Positions 33,479-42,885 of a stretch of DNA of 64,000 bases are shown here, in pieces. Origin of the DNA: Maribacter forsetii DSM 18668 (lineage in GTDB: Bacteria > Bacteroidota > Bacteroidia > Flavobacteriales > Flavobacteriaceae). The stretch is from contig NZ_JQLH01000001.1 in assembly GCF_000744105.1 (NCBI RefSeq), forward strand, positions 3,286,001 to 3,350,000. Direction: 5' to 3'. Every line of letters begins with the position of its first letter. Positions within the stretch are counted from its first letter, which is position 1. A program made the position numbers and the translations under genes. A model generated the notes under the pieces. It searched no databases, had not been told where the DNA came from, and worked only from the letters and a program-made list of their open reading frames with translations.

Positions 33479-35857
33479 TAGCGTAAAATTTTTGTCTATT
33501 AGCAAATCGTGATTATCATTGGCTGATATGGTATGCAATAACACCTCTTCATTATCTATCATCACCTTTTCAATCTCAAACGGAAGACCATGAAAATTAA
33601 GCTTCATTTTAGAATACTCCGTGTCATAAGTACCATCTTTGAATAACTGTATAGTCAACGAATTATCTTTTCCGGTCAACTTATAATTACTTAAAGAATA
33701 TCGTCCTTTTTTATAATCATAACCATTGTCTGCATCCTCATATACCTCTGAAGCTTCAGTACCTTCAACATAATACACTTCTAAAACTAATTCTTCTATC
33801 TTCTTTTCTCCCACATATTGTTGAATGGGGTATTTAGGAATTATAGATCCGGCTTTTACAAAAATAGGAAGCATATCTATCTCTGCCGCTACCCACTTCT
33901 CTTTTCCTCCTTCTACATGTTCGTTAGTCCAAAAGTCATACCAATCTCCTCTAGGAATGTACATTCTTCGCCCTTGCGCATTAGGTTCTTGTATAGGACA
34001 AACTAATATTTTTTCTCCAAATATAAACTCATCCGTTCTAAAATGGGTTTGATTATCTTCTTGATCAAAGAACACCAAAGACTGGATCATTGGTATGTTC
34101 TCTTTTGTGTATTTATAAAACATAGTATATAAATACGGCAACAATTGATATCGTAGATTTACAAATTTTCTAACGATATCTGTAATCTCTGTACCAAATG
34201 ACCATGGTTCTTGATCACCATGATCGCCACTTGAATGTACTCTACAAAACGGATGAAAAATACCCAACTGTATCCATCTCGCAAATAATTCGCCATCTGG
34301 TTGTTCGGCAAATCCGCCAATATCCGAACCTACAAAAGAATATCCACTTAAACACATACGCTGTACCTGTACGTTGGCTATCCATAAATGCTCCCAAGTA
34401 GCAACGTTATCTCCTGTCCAAGTAGAAGAATATCTTTGTGTACCGGCAAAAGCGGCTCTTGTTATTACAAATGGTCTTTTAGGATAAACATATTTTTTAA
34501 CGCCTTCATAGGTTGCCCTAACCATTTGCATACCGTAAACATTATGTGCTTTACGGTGTGTACAGGGGTGACCGTCATAGTCATGACGCGTATCTAAAGG
34601 TGCCGTTTTTGTGGGGACTTCCATTACTGCCGGTTCATTCATATCATTCCAAACGGCATGAACACCTAATTCTGACATAAACTCTTTATATAATTCTGCC
34701 CACCACTCACGCACGGCTGGATTTGTAAAATCTGGAAAATTACATTCCCCAGGCCACACCTTACCATGCATTAAAGGACCATCTCCCCTTTTACAGAAAT
34801 AATCATTTTCTAATGCTTCATTATATATCCAATAATCACGATCCACTTTTATACCCGGATCAATCATCACTACAGTCTTAAAGCCGTCTTCTTCCAGTTC
34901 AGAAATCATTCTCTTTGGATCAGGAAAATGTTCTTTATCCCAAGTAAAACATCTAAAACCATCCATATAATCTATATCTAAATAGATGGCATCGCAAGGT
35001 ATTTGCAATCTTCTAAACTCACCTGTAATATCCTTTACATTACTTTCTGGATAATAACTCCATTTAGATTGATGAAAACCTAATGCCCACATTGGCGGTA
35101 ACTCTGGTGTACCGGTAAGACTAGAATATGAACTTACTACCTTGGGCATATCCGGTCCAAAAATGAAGTAATAATTCATTTCACCACCATCTGCCCAAAA
35201 GCTAGTTATATTTCTTCTTTCCTGAGAAAAATCGAAACCTGTTCTAAAACTGTTATCAAAATAAATACCGTAAGCTTTACCCTTATTCAAGCCCACATAA
35301 AATGGTATTGCCTTATAAAGTGGGTCTTGCTCTTTTGCAAATGCAAATTGATCGGTTACCCAATTCTCTACTCTTTTACCCTTTAGGTTACTATGCATGG
35401 CCTTATCACCCATACCATAAAAACTTTCTCCTGATTGGGTTATTTTGCTCAATTTTACGGTATTACCACCGTACTCATAATTCTCTTCCCAATGAAAACC
35501 TAGTTCATCTTCACAGATGATATTACCATCTAAATCAGAAATCTGGGTTCTTAAGGTCATCTTATCTACCAAAACACTCAGTCTTGCAGTAGATATAATA
35601 TACTCCGTGTCATTCTCTACAACTTCTAGCTTACTATACCCCATTGTAGCATCTGGGTCTATAGCATATGAGAAATCTGGTTCAAAATTATAATTTGTAG
35701 CATATCTAAAACGAATAATACTACCTCTTAATATGGTTATCTGTAAAACAACACCGTTGTCTGTAGTGAAGTATAATTTATCTGAGTCTTGTGAAAATTC
35801 AACGATATGGTTTGGGTATAAATTACCTTTATACTCAAGCTCTGTATTTGTAATCAT
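33455..35857 (-). CDS. Glycoside hydrolase family 31 alpha-glucosidase
   Basis: An 800-residue enzyme without signal peptide. An N-terminal beta-sandwich domain runs to about 230, then the GH31 barrel: PPMWALGFHQSKWSYYPESN, DAIYLDIDYMDG, the nucleophile motif VWNDMNEPAVM near 405 and the acid-base motif TGDNVATWEHLW near 480. The tail is a beta-domain. The product cleaves terminal alpha-glucose; together with the branching enzyme 83 bases upstream it points to turnover of glycogen or maltodextrin in the cytoplasm. Loss or gain of export signals is not seen. Specificity for alpha-1,4 is inferred from context. Confidence 0.93.
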   Translation of the reverse strand: MITNTELEYKGNLYPNHIVEFSQDSDKLYFTTDNGVVLQITILRGSIIRFRYATNYNFEPDFSYAIDPDATMGYSKLEVVENDTEYIISTARLSVLVDKMTLRTQISDLDGNIICEDELGFHWEENYEYGGNTVKLSKITQSGESFYGMGDKAMHSNLKGKRVENWVTDQFAFAKEQDPLYKAIPFYVGLNKGKAYGIYFDNSFRTGFDFSQERRNITSFWADGGEMNYYFIFGPDMPKVVSSYSSLTGTPELPPMWALGFHQSKWSYYPESNVKDITGEFRRLQIPCDAIYLDIDYMDGFRCFTWDKEHFPDPKRMISELEEDGFKTVVMIDPGIKVDRDYWIYNEALENDYFCKRGDGPLMHGKVWPGECNFPDFTNPAVREWWAELYKEFMSELGVHAVWNDMNEPAVMEVPTKTAPLDTRHDYDGHPCTHRKAHNVYGMQMVRATYEGVKKYVYPKRPFVITRAAFAGTQRYSSTWTGDNVATWEHLWIANVQVQRMCLSGYSFVGSDIGGFAEQPDGELFARWIQLGIFHPFCRVHSSGDHGDQEPWSFGTEITDIVRKFVNLRYQLLPYLYTMFYKYTKENIPMIQSLVFFDQEDNQTHFRTDEFIFGEKILVCPIQEPNAQGRRMYIPRGDWYDFWTNEHVEGGKEKWVAAEIDMLPIFVKAGSIIPKYPIQQYVGEKKIEELVLEVYYVEGTEASEVYEDADNGYDYKKGRYSLSNYKLTGKDNSLTIQLFKDGTYDTEYSKMKLNFHGLPFEIEKVMIDNEEVLLHTISANDNHDLLIDKNFTLLHLSGKQ

Positions 35858-35940
35858 GAACTTATAAATTAAAAAATATCAAATTATTAGAACTACAGAA
35901 ACACTTTAAAATTGCCCAAATATCGTGCAATTGCCTTAAG

Positions 35941-37836
35941 TTATTTCAGTATTACAATACCTAAAGGCGGAATAGTAATTTCTATAGACTTTTTAAAACC
36001 ATGAGATGCTTTAGTAGATGATTTTACTTTGCCGTTGACATTACCGCCACCACCATATTTGGCATCATCACTATTTAACACCTCTGTTAATTTTTCCTTT
36101 TTAGGGTTTCCTATTCTATAATTTTCTCTTGGCACAGGGGTGAAATTACACGCTATAATTAAATCGTTCTTTTCATCATGACCTTTGCGTACATAAGTCA
36201 ATACAGAATTTTCGTGATCGCCGTAATCTATCCATTGAAAACCTTCTGGACTAAATTGCTTTTCATACAATGCCGGTGAGCTTTTATATAAATGGTTTAA
36301 GTCCTTTACAAAATCTTGAATTCCTTTATGACCATCATACTGCAATAAATGCCAGTCTAAACTTTGTTCAAAATTCCATTCTGCCGTTTGACCGAATTCA
36401 CCCCCCATGAACATTAATTTGGTACCCGGGTGTGTAAACATATACCCAAACAACAATCTTAGATTCGCAAAACGTTGCCATTCGTCTCCTGGCATTCTAT
36501 ATACTAATGACTGTTTACCATAAACTACCTCATCATGAGAAAAAGGCAACATAAAATGCTCGGTAAACGCATAGGTCATACTAAAGGTTAAATCGTTTTG
36601 GTGGTGTTTTCTATAAATGGGTTCTTTTTGAAAGAATTGCAGCGTATCATGCATCCAACCCATCATCCACTTCATACCAAAACCCAATCCTCCGTGTTCC
36701 ACTGGCTTAGACACACCCGTAAAAGCAGTAGATTCTTCAGCAATGGTCTGCACACCTTCAAAATTAGAATATACAGCCTCATTCAATTCACGTATAAATG
36801 ACATCGCCTCTAAATTCTCGTTGTTACCATAAATATTTGGCTCCCATTCTCCATCTTCCCTAGAATAATCTAAATACAGCATAGAAGCCACAGCGTCTAC
36901 ACGTAGACCGTCTACATGAAACTGATCTAACCAAAAAATGGCATTACTTATAAGAAAAGCTCTAACCTCATTTCTACCATAGTTGAAGATCAAACTTTTC
37001 CAATCTGTATGATAACCTTTTCTTCTATCTGGGTGCTCATATAAATTTGAACCATCAAAAAAACCTAGTCCATGCGCATCTTCTGGAAAATGAGAAGGTA
37101 CCCAATCCAAAATTACTCCTATATCATTTTGATGAAAGGCATCTACCAAAAACTTGAATTCTTCTGGAGAACCAAATCTTGATGTTGGTGCGAAATAACC
37201 AGTAAGTTGATAGCCCCAAGATGGATCATAAGGATACTCCATAACAGGCATAAACTCAACATGGGTATACCCCATTTCCTTTACATAATTTACAAGGTCT
37301 ATTGCAAACTCTTTATAGGTCAAAAACTTATTTTCGGCATTTTTCTTCCATGACCCTAAATGCACTTCATAAACGGAATAAGGTTTGTCCAACCCGTTTT
37401 TATCTTTTCTATACCCCATCCAAGCATCATCTTTCCAATTATGCTCGGCAGTCCAAATTATAGATGCTGTATTTGGTGGGTGCTCACAATATCTTGCAAA
37501 AGGGTCTGCTTTCTCTGTCCAAATATCATTGTTATTAGACTGTATCTTATATTTATAGATTTCACCTTTTCCAATATTAGGTATAAATCCTTCCCAAATA
37601 CCGCTAGAATCCCATCTAACATTTAACTGGTGTTCCTCTACGTTCCACGAATTGAAATTACCAACAACAGATACAGATTTTGCGGACGGGGCCCATACAG
37701 CAAAGTAAGTACCGGCTATTCCATCTACTTCTACCAAATGTGACCCCAATTTTTCATAAAGTCGATAATGCTTACCTCCTTTAAAAAGATCAATATCAAA
37801 ATCAGTAAAAAGTGAGTGAACTTGAACGTTGGGCAT
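35941..37836 (-). CDS. glgB: 1,4-alpha-glucan branching enzyme
   Basis: A 631-residue GH13 enzyme with an N-terminal CBM48 domain (GTYFAVWAPSAKSVSVVGNFN near 45-65) and the GH13 barrel. Catalytic motifs: DWVPSHF near 247, GLRVDAVASMLYLDYS near 317 (nucleophile Asp), TIAEESTAF near 368 (acid Glu) and FSHDEVVYGKQ near 439. Length is typical for the short GlgB form without the extra N-terminal domain. It adds alpha-1,6 branches to glycogen. It is upstream of the GH31 gene on the same strand, 83 bases away. No glgA or glgC is in the window. Confidence 0.96.
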   Translation of the reverse strand: MPNVQVHSLFTDFDIDLFKGGKHYRLYEKLGSHLVEVDGIAGTYFAVWAPSAKSVSVVGNFNSWNVEEHQLNVRWDSSGIWEGFIPNIGKGEIYKYKIQSNNNDIWTEKADPFARYCEHPPNTASIIWTAEHNWKDDAWMGYRKDKNGLDKPYSVYEVHLGSWKKNAENKFLTYKEFAIDLVNYVKEMGYTHVEFMPVMEYPYDPSWGYQLTGYFAPTSRFGSPEEFKFLVDAFHQNDIGVILDWVPSHFPEDAHGLGFFDGSNLYEHPDRRKGYHTDWKSLIFNYGRNEVRAFLISNAIFWLDQFHVDGLRVDAVASMLYLDYSREDGEWEPNIYGNNENLEAMSFIRELNEAVYSNFEGVQTIAEESTAFTGVSKPVEHGGLGFGMKWMMGWMHDTLQFFQKEPIYRKHHQNDLTFSMTYAFTEHFMLPFSHDEVVYGKQSLVYRMPGDEWQRFANLRLLFGYMFTHPGTKLMFMGGEFGQTAEWNFEQSLDWHLLQYDGHKGIQDFVKDLNHLYKSSPALYEKQFSPEGFQWIDYGDHENSVLTYVRKGHDEKNDLIIACNFTPVPRENYRIGNPKKEKLTEVLNSDDAKYGGGGNVNGKVKSSTKASHGFKKSIEITIPPLGIVILK

Positions 37837-38009
37837 ATGGAGTGTTTATTTTTGTAAAGCTAATCATCTTTTAAAGACAACCGACTTTAATTCATTTTTG
37901 TTGATAATTTAGCAGTTAATATCCGATTTAAATATCTAAATACCAAAAATGGAACGCTTTTTGAAACAACATTTCAAAATTAAAACTCAAACCGAAAAAT
38001 TATAACATT

Positions 38010-38597
38010 ATGAGAAAACTAAATTTATTTATTGGAGCACTTGCAGCTTTATTTATTATATCATGTGAAGGACCACAGGGACCACAAGGATTTGATGGGT
38101 TTGATGGCGAAAGAGGACCTGCCGGTCAAGATGGCGTAGATGCAATTCAGGCGCAGGTATTTGAATTGGAAGGTGTTAATTTCACGTATGATGCTACAGA
38201 TAATCTTTATGATTATTTAATTACATTTTCAGATTTCACCAGTTTTGAGACTTTAAAAGAAGATGTGGTTTTAATATATCGATACGATGGACCAGTGGAA
38301 TTTGGTGACGGAGCTGTTGAAGATTCATGGGGACTATTACCTCAAAATTATTTTTTTGATGAAGGCATAATACAATATGTATTTTCACATACTTTGTTCG
38401 ACGCACAAGTTTTCATAGATGGCAATTTTGATTTAAGTACTTTAAGTACAGATTTTACAGATAATCAAATTTTACGTGTAGTTATTATTCCGGGAGAAAT
38501 TGCATCCACAGGCAAATTAGACACTTCAAACATTAATTCTGTAATGGCACATTTAGGTGTTACGGAACAAGAAATACAGAAAGTAACATTACAATAA
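38010..38597 (+). CDS. Lipoprotein with short collagen-like segment
   Basis: A 195-residue lipoprotein (lipobox IISC) with a collagen-like stretch right after the lipid-bearing Cys: GPQGPQGFDGFDGERGPAGQ, about eight G-x-y triplets. A soluble domain of about 140 residues follows, rich in Asp and aromatic residues, with FDATDNLYDYLITF-type strands. The rest is not recognised. The collagen stretch in flavobacterial lipoproteins is common before other domains and may act as a stalk. Own terminator downstream. The upstream gap is AT-rich with no clear promoter. Confidence 0.75.
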   Translation: MRKLNLFIGALAALFIISCEGPQGPQGFDGFDGERGPAGQDGVDAIQAQVFELEGVNFTYDATDNLYDYLITFSDFTSFETLKEDVVLIYRYDGPVEFGDGAVEDSWGLLPQNYFFDEGIIQYVFSHTLFDAQVFIDGNFDLSTLSTDFTDNQILRVVIIPGEIASTGKLDTSNINSVMAHLGVTEQEIQKVTLQ

Positions 38598-38626
38598 TAT
38601 CCCTGGGTAATTAACCTATTTAAGCT

Positions 38627-38660
38627 AAAGCCATTAAACATTAGTTCAATGGCTTTTTTT
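38627..38660 (+). terminator. Terminator of the collagen-like lipoprotein gene
   Basis: Stem AAAGCCATT / AATGGCTTT (38627-38635 with 38648-38656), 12-base loop, T run of seven. Confidence 0.75.
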
Positions 38661-38758
38661 ATTTCGATTTATTAAAACCTTAACCCAAATAGTCTCGTAA
38701 ATACGATACCTTGAAAGGAATACTTAATTTATTCGACAGAATTAAAAAAATTGAAAAC

Positions 38759-39256
38759 ATGAAAATAAATATCGCAATTGCACTACTTGTACTTTTTGTG
38801 AGCTGTAAAGGTACTTCGCAAGAAAAAGAGATGGCAACCTCAACAAAAACGAGTGCCAAGAAAGAATTTGCTGTACAAAAAACAAATAGCGAATGGAAGA
38901 AAGAGTTGACAGATTCTGAATATTACGTACTTCGTGAAGCTGCTACTGAGAACCCATTTACCAGCGAGCTTTTAAAAAATAAAGAAAAAGGGACCTACGT
39001 TTGTGCCGCCTGTGCCACTCCCCTATTTAAAAGCTATACAAAATTCGATTCTGGTACGGGATGGCCAAGCTTCTATGAAGAGATTGAAGGCAACGTAGCC
39101 TATGATGTGGATTACAAAATTGGTTACAAGAGAACCGAAGAACATTGCGCCACTTGTGGAGGTCATTTAGGTCATGTTTTTGAAGACGGACCAAATCCCA
39201 CAGGTTTACGTCATTGCATAAATGGTGTGGCTTTAAATTTTGTTCCTGCAGAATAA
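38759..39256 (+). CDS. msrB: Peptide methionine-(R)-S-oxide reductase, lipoprotein form
   Basis: A 165-residue MsrB with a signal peptide and lipobox VSCKG, so it works in the periplasm or on the outer face. Zinc ligands are two CxxC pairs (CAAC near 81, CATC near 129). The substrate pocket reads SGTGWPSFYEEI and the catalytic Cys is in GLRHCINGVALNF at the end. The start is the ATG giving MKINIAIALL; the longer TTG frame would bury the signal peptide. It repairs oxidised methionine in envelope proteins. Confidence 0.93.
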   Translation: MKINIAIALLVLFVSCKGTSQEKEMATSTKTSAKKEFAVQKTNSEWKKELTDSEYYVLREAATENPFTSELLKNKEKGTYVCAACATPLFKSYTKFDSGTGWPSFYEEIEGNVAYDVDYKIGYKRTEEHCATCGGHLGHVFEDGPNPTGLRHCINGVALNFVPAE

Positions 39257-39280
39257 TTTTCCACTAAATATATTAGATAC

Positions 39281-39306
39281 AAGAGGCTCTTAAAGGCCTC
39301 TTTTTT
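39281..39306 (+). terminator. Terminator of msrB
   Basis: A 7-base stem (39281-39287 with 39296-39302), loop of 8, followed by T run. Confidence 0.7.
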
Positions 39307-39413
39307 GTTTCTATAACATTCATAGCAAACTAACTAGACCTATTTCAAAATATCACAATTTCATAATAAAGGTCATATTTTAAAATCCTACAATCAATCT
39401 CAATTAGGTTTTG

Positions 39414-39421
39414 TATTTTTG
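39414..39421 (+). promoter_or_regulatory. -7 box of lpd
   Basis: TATTTTTG, full match to TAnnTTTG, 31 bases before the start. It also rules out the longer ORF start at 39411, which would lie in the promoter. No clear -33 box. Confidence 0.55.
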
Positions 39422-39452
39422 CACTTCAATAAAAACTACAAAAAATCAAAAT

Positions 39453-40844
39453 ATGAGCACTTTCGATATTATCGTTTTAGGTAGTGGTCCTGGCGGATAT
39501 GTTACCGCAATTAGGGCTGCACAATTAGGCTTTAAGACTGCCATTATTGAAAAAGAAAGTTTAGGCGGCGTTTGCTTAAATTGGGGTTGTATACCTACCA
39601 AAGCTTTGTTGAAATCTGCACAAGTATTTGAATACTTGAAACATGCAGAAGATTACGGTTTAAAAATTAAAGGTGCCGATAAAGATTTTGATGCGGTTGT
39701 AAAAAGAAGTCGTGGCGTTGCTGACGGAATGAGCAAAGGTGTTCAATTCTTAATGAAGAAGAATAAAATTGAAGTAATTAAAGGTTACGGTACTTTAAAG
39801 GCTGGAAAAAAAGTTTCTGTTAAGGCTGAAGATGGTTCTACTACTGAATACAGTGCTAACAATATAATTATAGCTACTGGCGCTAGAAGTCGTGAACTTC
39901 CTAGCTTACCACAAGATGGTAAGAAAATTATTGGGTACAGACAGGCAATGACCTTAGACAAGCAACCAAAGAAAATGATTGTTGTTGGTAGTGGAGCTAT
40001 TGGTATTGAATTCGCTTACTTCTACAACTCTATGGGGACCGAAGTTACCGTTGTTGAATATTTACCGAACATTGTACCAGTTGAAGATGAAGATGTATCT
40101 AAACAATTAGAAAGAAGCTTCAAAAAAGCGGGAGTTAAGATTATGACATCTGCTGAAGTTACTTCTGTAGACACTTCTGGTAGTGGTGTAAAAGCTACGG
40201 TAAAAACAGCAAAAGGAGAAAAAGTTCTTGAAGCTGATATCGTATTATCTGCTGTTGGTATTAAAACCAATATTGAAAATATTGGTTTGGAAGATGTTGG
40301 TATTGCTACCGATAGAGATAAGATTTTGGTAAATGATTATTACCAAACAAACATACCAGGATATTTTGCCATAGGTGATGTTACACCAGGACCTGCACTT
40401 GCACACGTGGCATCTGCAGAAGGTATTTTATGTGTTGAAAAATTAGCGGAAATGCACGTTGAACCATTAGATTATGGTAACATACCAGGTTGTACTTACT
40501 GTTCTCCTGAAATTGCTTCCGTTGGTTTAACCGAAAAGCAAGCTAGAGAAAAAGGTATTGAAATTAAAGTAGGTAAGTTTCCTTTCTCTGCAAGTGGTAA
40601 GGCAAAAGCTGCCGGTGCTTATGAAGGATTCGTTAAAGTAATTTATGATGCCAAGTACGGCGAATGGCTAGGTTGCCATATGATCGGTGCAGGTGTTACA
40701 GATATGATTGCCGAAGCGGTTCTAGGCCGTAAACTTGAAACTACAGGACACGAAGTACTAAAAGCTATTCACCCACACCCAACTATGAGCGAAGCTGTTA
40801 TGGAAGCAACTGCAGCGGCTTATGACGAGGTAATTCATTTATAA
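39453..40844 (+). CDS. lpdA: Dihydrolipoyl dehydrogenase (E3)
   Basis: A 463-residue flavoprotein. FAD-binding VLGSGPGGYVTAIRAAQLGF at the start, redox-active Cys pair in GGVCLNWGCIPTKALLKSA near 40-58, NAD-binding VVGSGAIGIEFAYFYNSMG near 178, a second FAD motif YFAIGDVTPGPALAHVASAEG near 310 and the C-terminal HPHPTMSEAVMEA with the catalytic His-Glu. It is the E3 of pyruvate or 2-oxoglutarate dehydrogenase and glycine cleavage complexes. The DUF3817 gene follows by 21 bases. Confidence 0.96.
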   Translation: MSTFDIIVLGSGPGGYVTAIRAAQLGFKTAIIEKESLGGVCLNWGCIPTKALLKSAQVFEYLKHAEDYGLKIKGADKDFDAVVKRSRGVADGMSKGVQFLMKKNKIEVIKGYGTLKAGKKVSVKAEDGSTTEYSANNIIIATGARSRELPSLPQDGKKIIGYRQAMTLDKQPKKMIVVGSGAIGIEFAYFYNSMGTEVTVVEYLPNIVPVEDEDVSKQLERSFKKAGVKIMTSAEVTSVDTSGSGVKATVKTAKGEKVLEADIVLSAVGIKTNIENIGLEDVGIATDRDKILVNDYYQTNIPGYFAIGDVTPGPALAHVASAEGILCVEKLAEMHVEPLDYGNIPGCTYCSPEIASVGLTEKQAREKGIEIKVGKFPFSASGKAKAAGAYEGFVKVIYDAKYGEWLGCHMIGAGVTDMIAEAVLGRKLETTGHEVLKAIHPHPTMSEAVMEATAAAYDEVIHL

Positions 40845-40865
40845 TTAATTATAATACACTATAGC

Positions 40866-41153
40866 ATGTTAAAATTATTTCGAGCAACGGCAATTTTAGA
40901 AGGAATCTCCTATTTGGCGTTGTTCGGAATAACCATGCCTTTAAAATATTGGGCAGAAATACCAGAACCTAATAAATTGGTTGGTTACGCCCATGGCGTA
41001 CTTTTCATTGCCTTTATTGCCCTAACCCTAATTGTTGGGTTTACCCACAAATGGAGTTTTAAAAAGATATTTATTTTTGGTATAGCTTCATTGCTACCTT
41101 TTGCTACGTTCTATGTAGAAGAGAAATATTTAAGGCCTGAGGATAACGCTTAG
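40866..41153 (+). CDS. DUF3817 small membrane protein
   Basis: A 95-residue protein with about three membrane segments. The opening ATAILEGISYLALFGITMPLK and the middle YAHGVLFIAFIALTLIVGF are typical for DUF3817. Function unknown. It follows lpdA by 21 bases and may be co-transcribed. Its end overlaps by 4 bases the convergent PQQ-type sugar dehydrogenase gene. Confidence 0.85.
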   Translation: MLKLFRATAILEGISYLALFGITMPLKYWAEIPEPNKLVGYAHGVLFIAFIALTLIVGFTHKWSFKKIFIFGIASLLPFATFYVEEKYLRPEDNA

Positions 41154-42337
41154 GACTGAGCTTCAACTACCGTTGAAAGTTCATATATTTTTCCATCAAA
41201 AGCACATATATACAATTCACTATTTGCATCTGTACCAAATGAGGAAATAGCTAAGCCGGTTTCTAGTAATAAATTATTATTTCCTGATTGGTCTAAAGCC
41301 CAAATTCTACCTGATACAAAATCACCATAAATATAAAATCCTTGCAACTCAGGCAAAGCATCTCCCCTATACACATATCCACCCGTTACCGATTTGTCAT
41401 TGTCTGAACGATTGTATTCATAAATAGGAGCAATTAAATCTGTGGTATTGCAATCATCTTCTAGAAAGCACGAGGTACCTTCTAGAATATTCCAACCATA
41501 ATTACCACCTTTTACTATTAAGTCGATTTCTTCTTTCTCACCTTGACCTACATCACCTGCCCAAATGGTGTTCGTTTGATTATCAAAACTAAATCTCCAC
41601 GGATTTCTTAATCCGTATGCATAAATCTCACCTCTTGCATTTTCTTCTTCAACGAACGGATTATCCGTTGGAATTCCATAATTCAATCCTTCCTCTGTTG
41701 TATTTACATCAATTCGTAAAATTTTACCCAGTAAAGTTCCCAAATTCTGTGCATTGCCATCTGGATCACCAGAACCACCCCCATCACCAGAAGCAATATA
41801 TAAATATCCATCAGGACCAAAAGCTAACTGCCCGCCATTGTGATTGGTTGCAGGCTGCGAAATTTCCAACAAAACAAGTTCACTAGATTCATCTACCATA
41901 TTAGCATCGGTATCAGAAATTTTAAAACGAGAAACAACAGCAAGTTCTTCACTTGGTGTATAGGTGACATATAAAAATCCGTTTGTAGTATAATCCGGAT
42001 GAAAAGCAAAACCTAATAACCCTAGTTCACTAGCCGTAGCTGTTCTTGCAGAAATATCTAAAAAGGTAGTTGCTTCCTCTGTGGTAGCTTCATGATTGAA
42101 AATTTTAATAACTCCGCCTTTCTCGGCCACAAATATTCTAGTACTATCACCAGTCACAGACTGAAGATCTAATGGATTATTGAAAGTTAGATTAGAAAAG
42201 GCATTATTTACAGTGAAACTTACTAAAGAATCTATTTGAATATCAGGATTTGGAGTAAGTGCCAATTCATCTTTGTCACTACACGACACGTAAAGTAATG
42301 TGATAATACCCAATAGAACAGGTGCAATTCTTTTCAT
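41150..42337 (-). CDS. PQQ-dependent sugar dehydrogenase-type lipoprotein
   Basis: A 395-residue lipoprotein (lipobox VSCSDKD) with the glucose/sorbosone dehydrogenase beta-propeller. Characteristic motifs: LLGFAFHPDYTTNGFLYVTY near 108, NHNGGQLAFGPDGYLYIASGD near 168-188, YGLRNPWRFSFDNQTNTIW near 245, and GGYVYRGDALPEL near 330. The late His of classical PQQ sites is not checked. Substrate probably an aldose sugar, in the periplasm. It follows aroQ on the same strand, 64 bases apart. No PQQ synthesis genes are in the window, so the cofactor may be imported or absent. Confidence 0.85.
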   Translation of the reverse strand: MKRIAPVLLGIITLLYVSCSDKDELALTPNPDIQIDSLVSFTVNNAFSNLTFNNPLDLQSVTGDSTRIFVAEKGGVIKIFNHEATTEEATTFLDISARTATASELGLLGFAFHPDYTTNGFLYVTYTPSEELAVVSRFKISDTDANMVDESSELVLLEISQPATNHNGGQLAFGPDGYLYIASGDGGGSGDPDGNAQNLGTLLGKILRIDVNTTEEGLNYGIPTDNPFVEEENARGEIYAYGLRNPWRFSFDNQTNTIWAGDVGQGEKEEIDLIVKGGNYGWNILEGTSCFLEDDCNTTDLIAPIYEYNRSDNDKSVTGGYVYRGDALPELQGFYIYGDFVSGRIWALDQSGNNNLLLETGLAISSFGTDANSELYICAFDGKIYELSTVVEAQS

Positions 42338-42401
42338 AATAATGTCTTTACCATTACTTACGAACTACAGCACCTTTATGGTTGTTAAAATAGTTATTGA
42401 G

Positions 42402-42818
42402 TTAAAATAAAAAGCTGTCGATCGCCAGATCATAACTTTTTAAACCGAAGCCAAGTATTACCCCACTAGCTACAGGCGAGATATAAGATACATGCCTAAA
42501 TTCTTCGCGCTTATGAGTGTTGGAAATATGAACTTCTATAACAGGTGTTTCAACTGCTTTTACGGCATCGCCAATACCTACAGATGTATGTGTATACGCT
42601 GCGGCATTTAATACTATACCATCATAAGAAAAACCCGTTTCCTGTATTTTAGAAATCAATTCCCCTTCTACATTTGATTGAAAATATTCCAATTCAACAT
42701 CTTTAAATTTGAATTGCAGTTTTGAAAAGTAATCTTCAAAAGTTTCTGAACCGTATACTTCTGGCTCCCTTTTTCCTAATAAGTTTAGATTGGGACCATT
42801 TATAATGATAATCTTCAT
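42402..42818 (-). CDS. aroQ: 3-dehydroquinate dehydratase, type II
   Basis: A 138-residue type II dehydroquinase. Motifs: INGPNLNLLGKREPEVYGS at the start, LNAAAYTHTSVGIGDAV near 72-88 and VHISNTHKREEFRHVSYISP near 97-116, with the conserved His and Arg of the active site. It performs the third step of the shikimate pathway. A TATTTTTG box is 4 bases before the start, see findings. It is divergent over three small barrel genes from xerD. Confidence 0.96.
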   Translation of the reverse strand: MKIIIINGPNLNLLGKREPEVYGSETFEDYFSKLQFKFKDVELEYFQSNVEGELISKIQETGFSYDGIVLNAAAYTHTSVGIGDAVKAVETPVIEVHISNTHKREEFRHVSYISPVASGVILGFGLKSYDLAIDSFLF

Positions 42819-42822
42819 ATAT

Positions 42823-42830
42823 CAAAAATA
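42823..42830 (-). promoter_or_regulatory. -7 box directly before aroQ
   Basis: Minus-strand TATTTTTG, four bases before the aroQ start, with a TTG (42846-42848) 15 bases further up. Transcription would start at or near the ATG. Confidence 0.45.
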
Positions 42831-42885
42831 ACGAATGTTACCTTACAATGAATTACAAATATTAGAAGTAAATTAAAGTATTTCT

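Noticed and set aside
39411..39452. N-terminal extension of lpdA
   Set aside because: It overlaps the -7 box; the family starts at MSTFDIIVLG.
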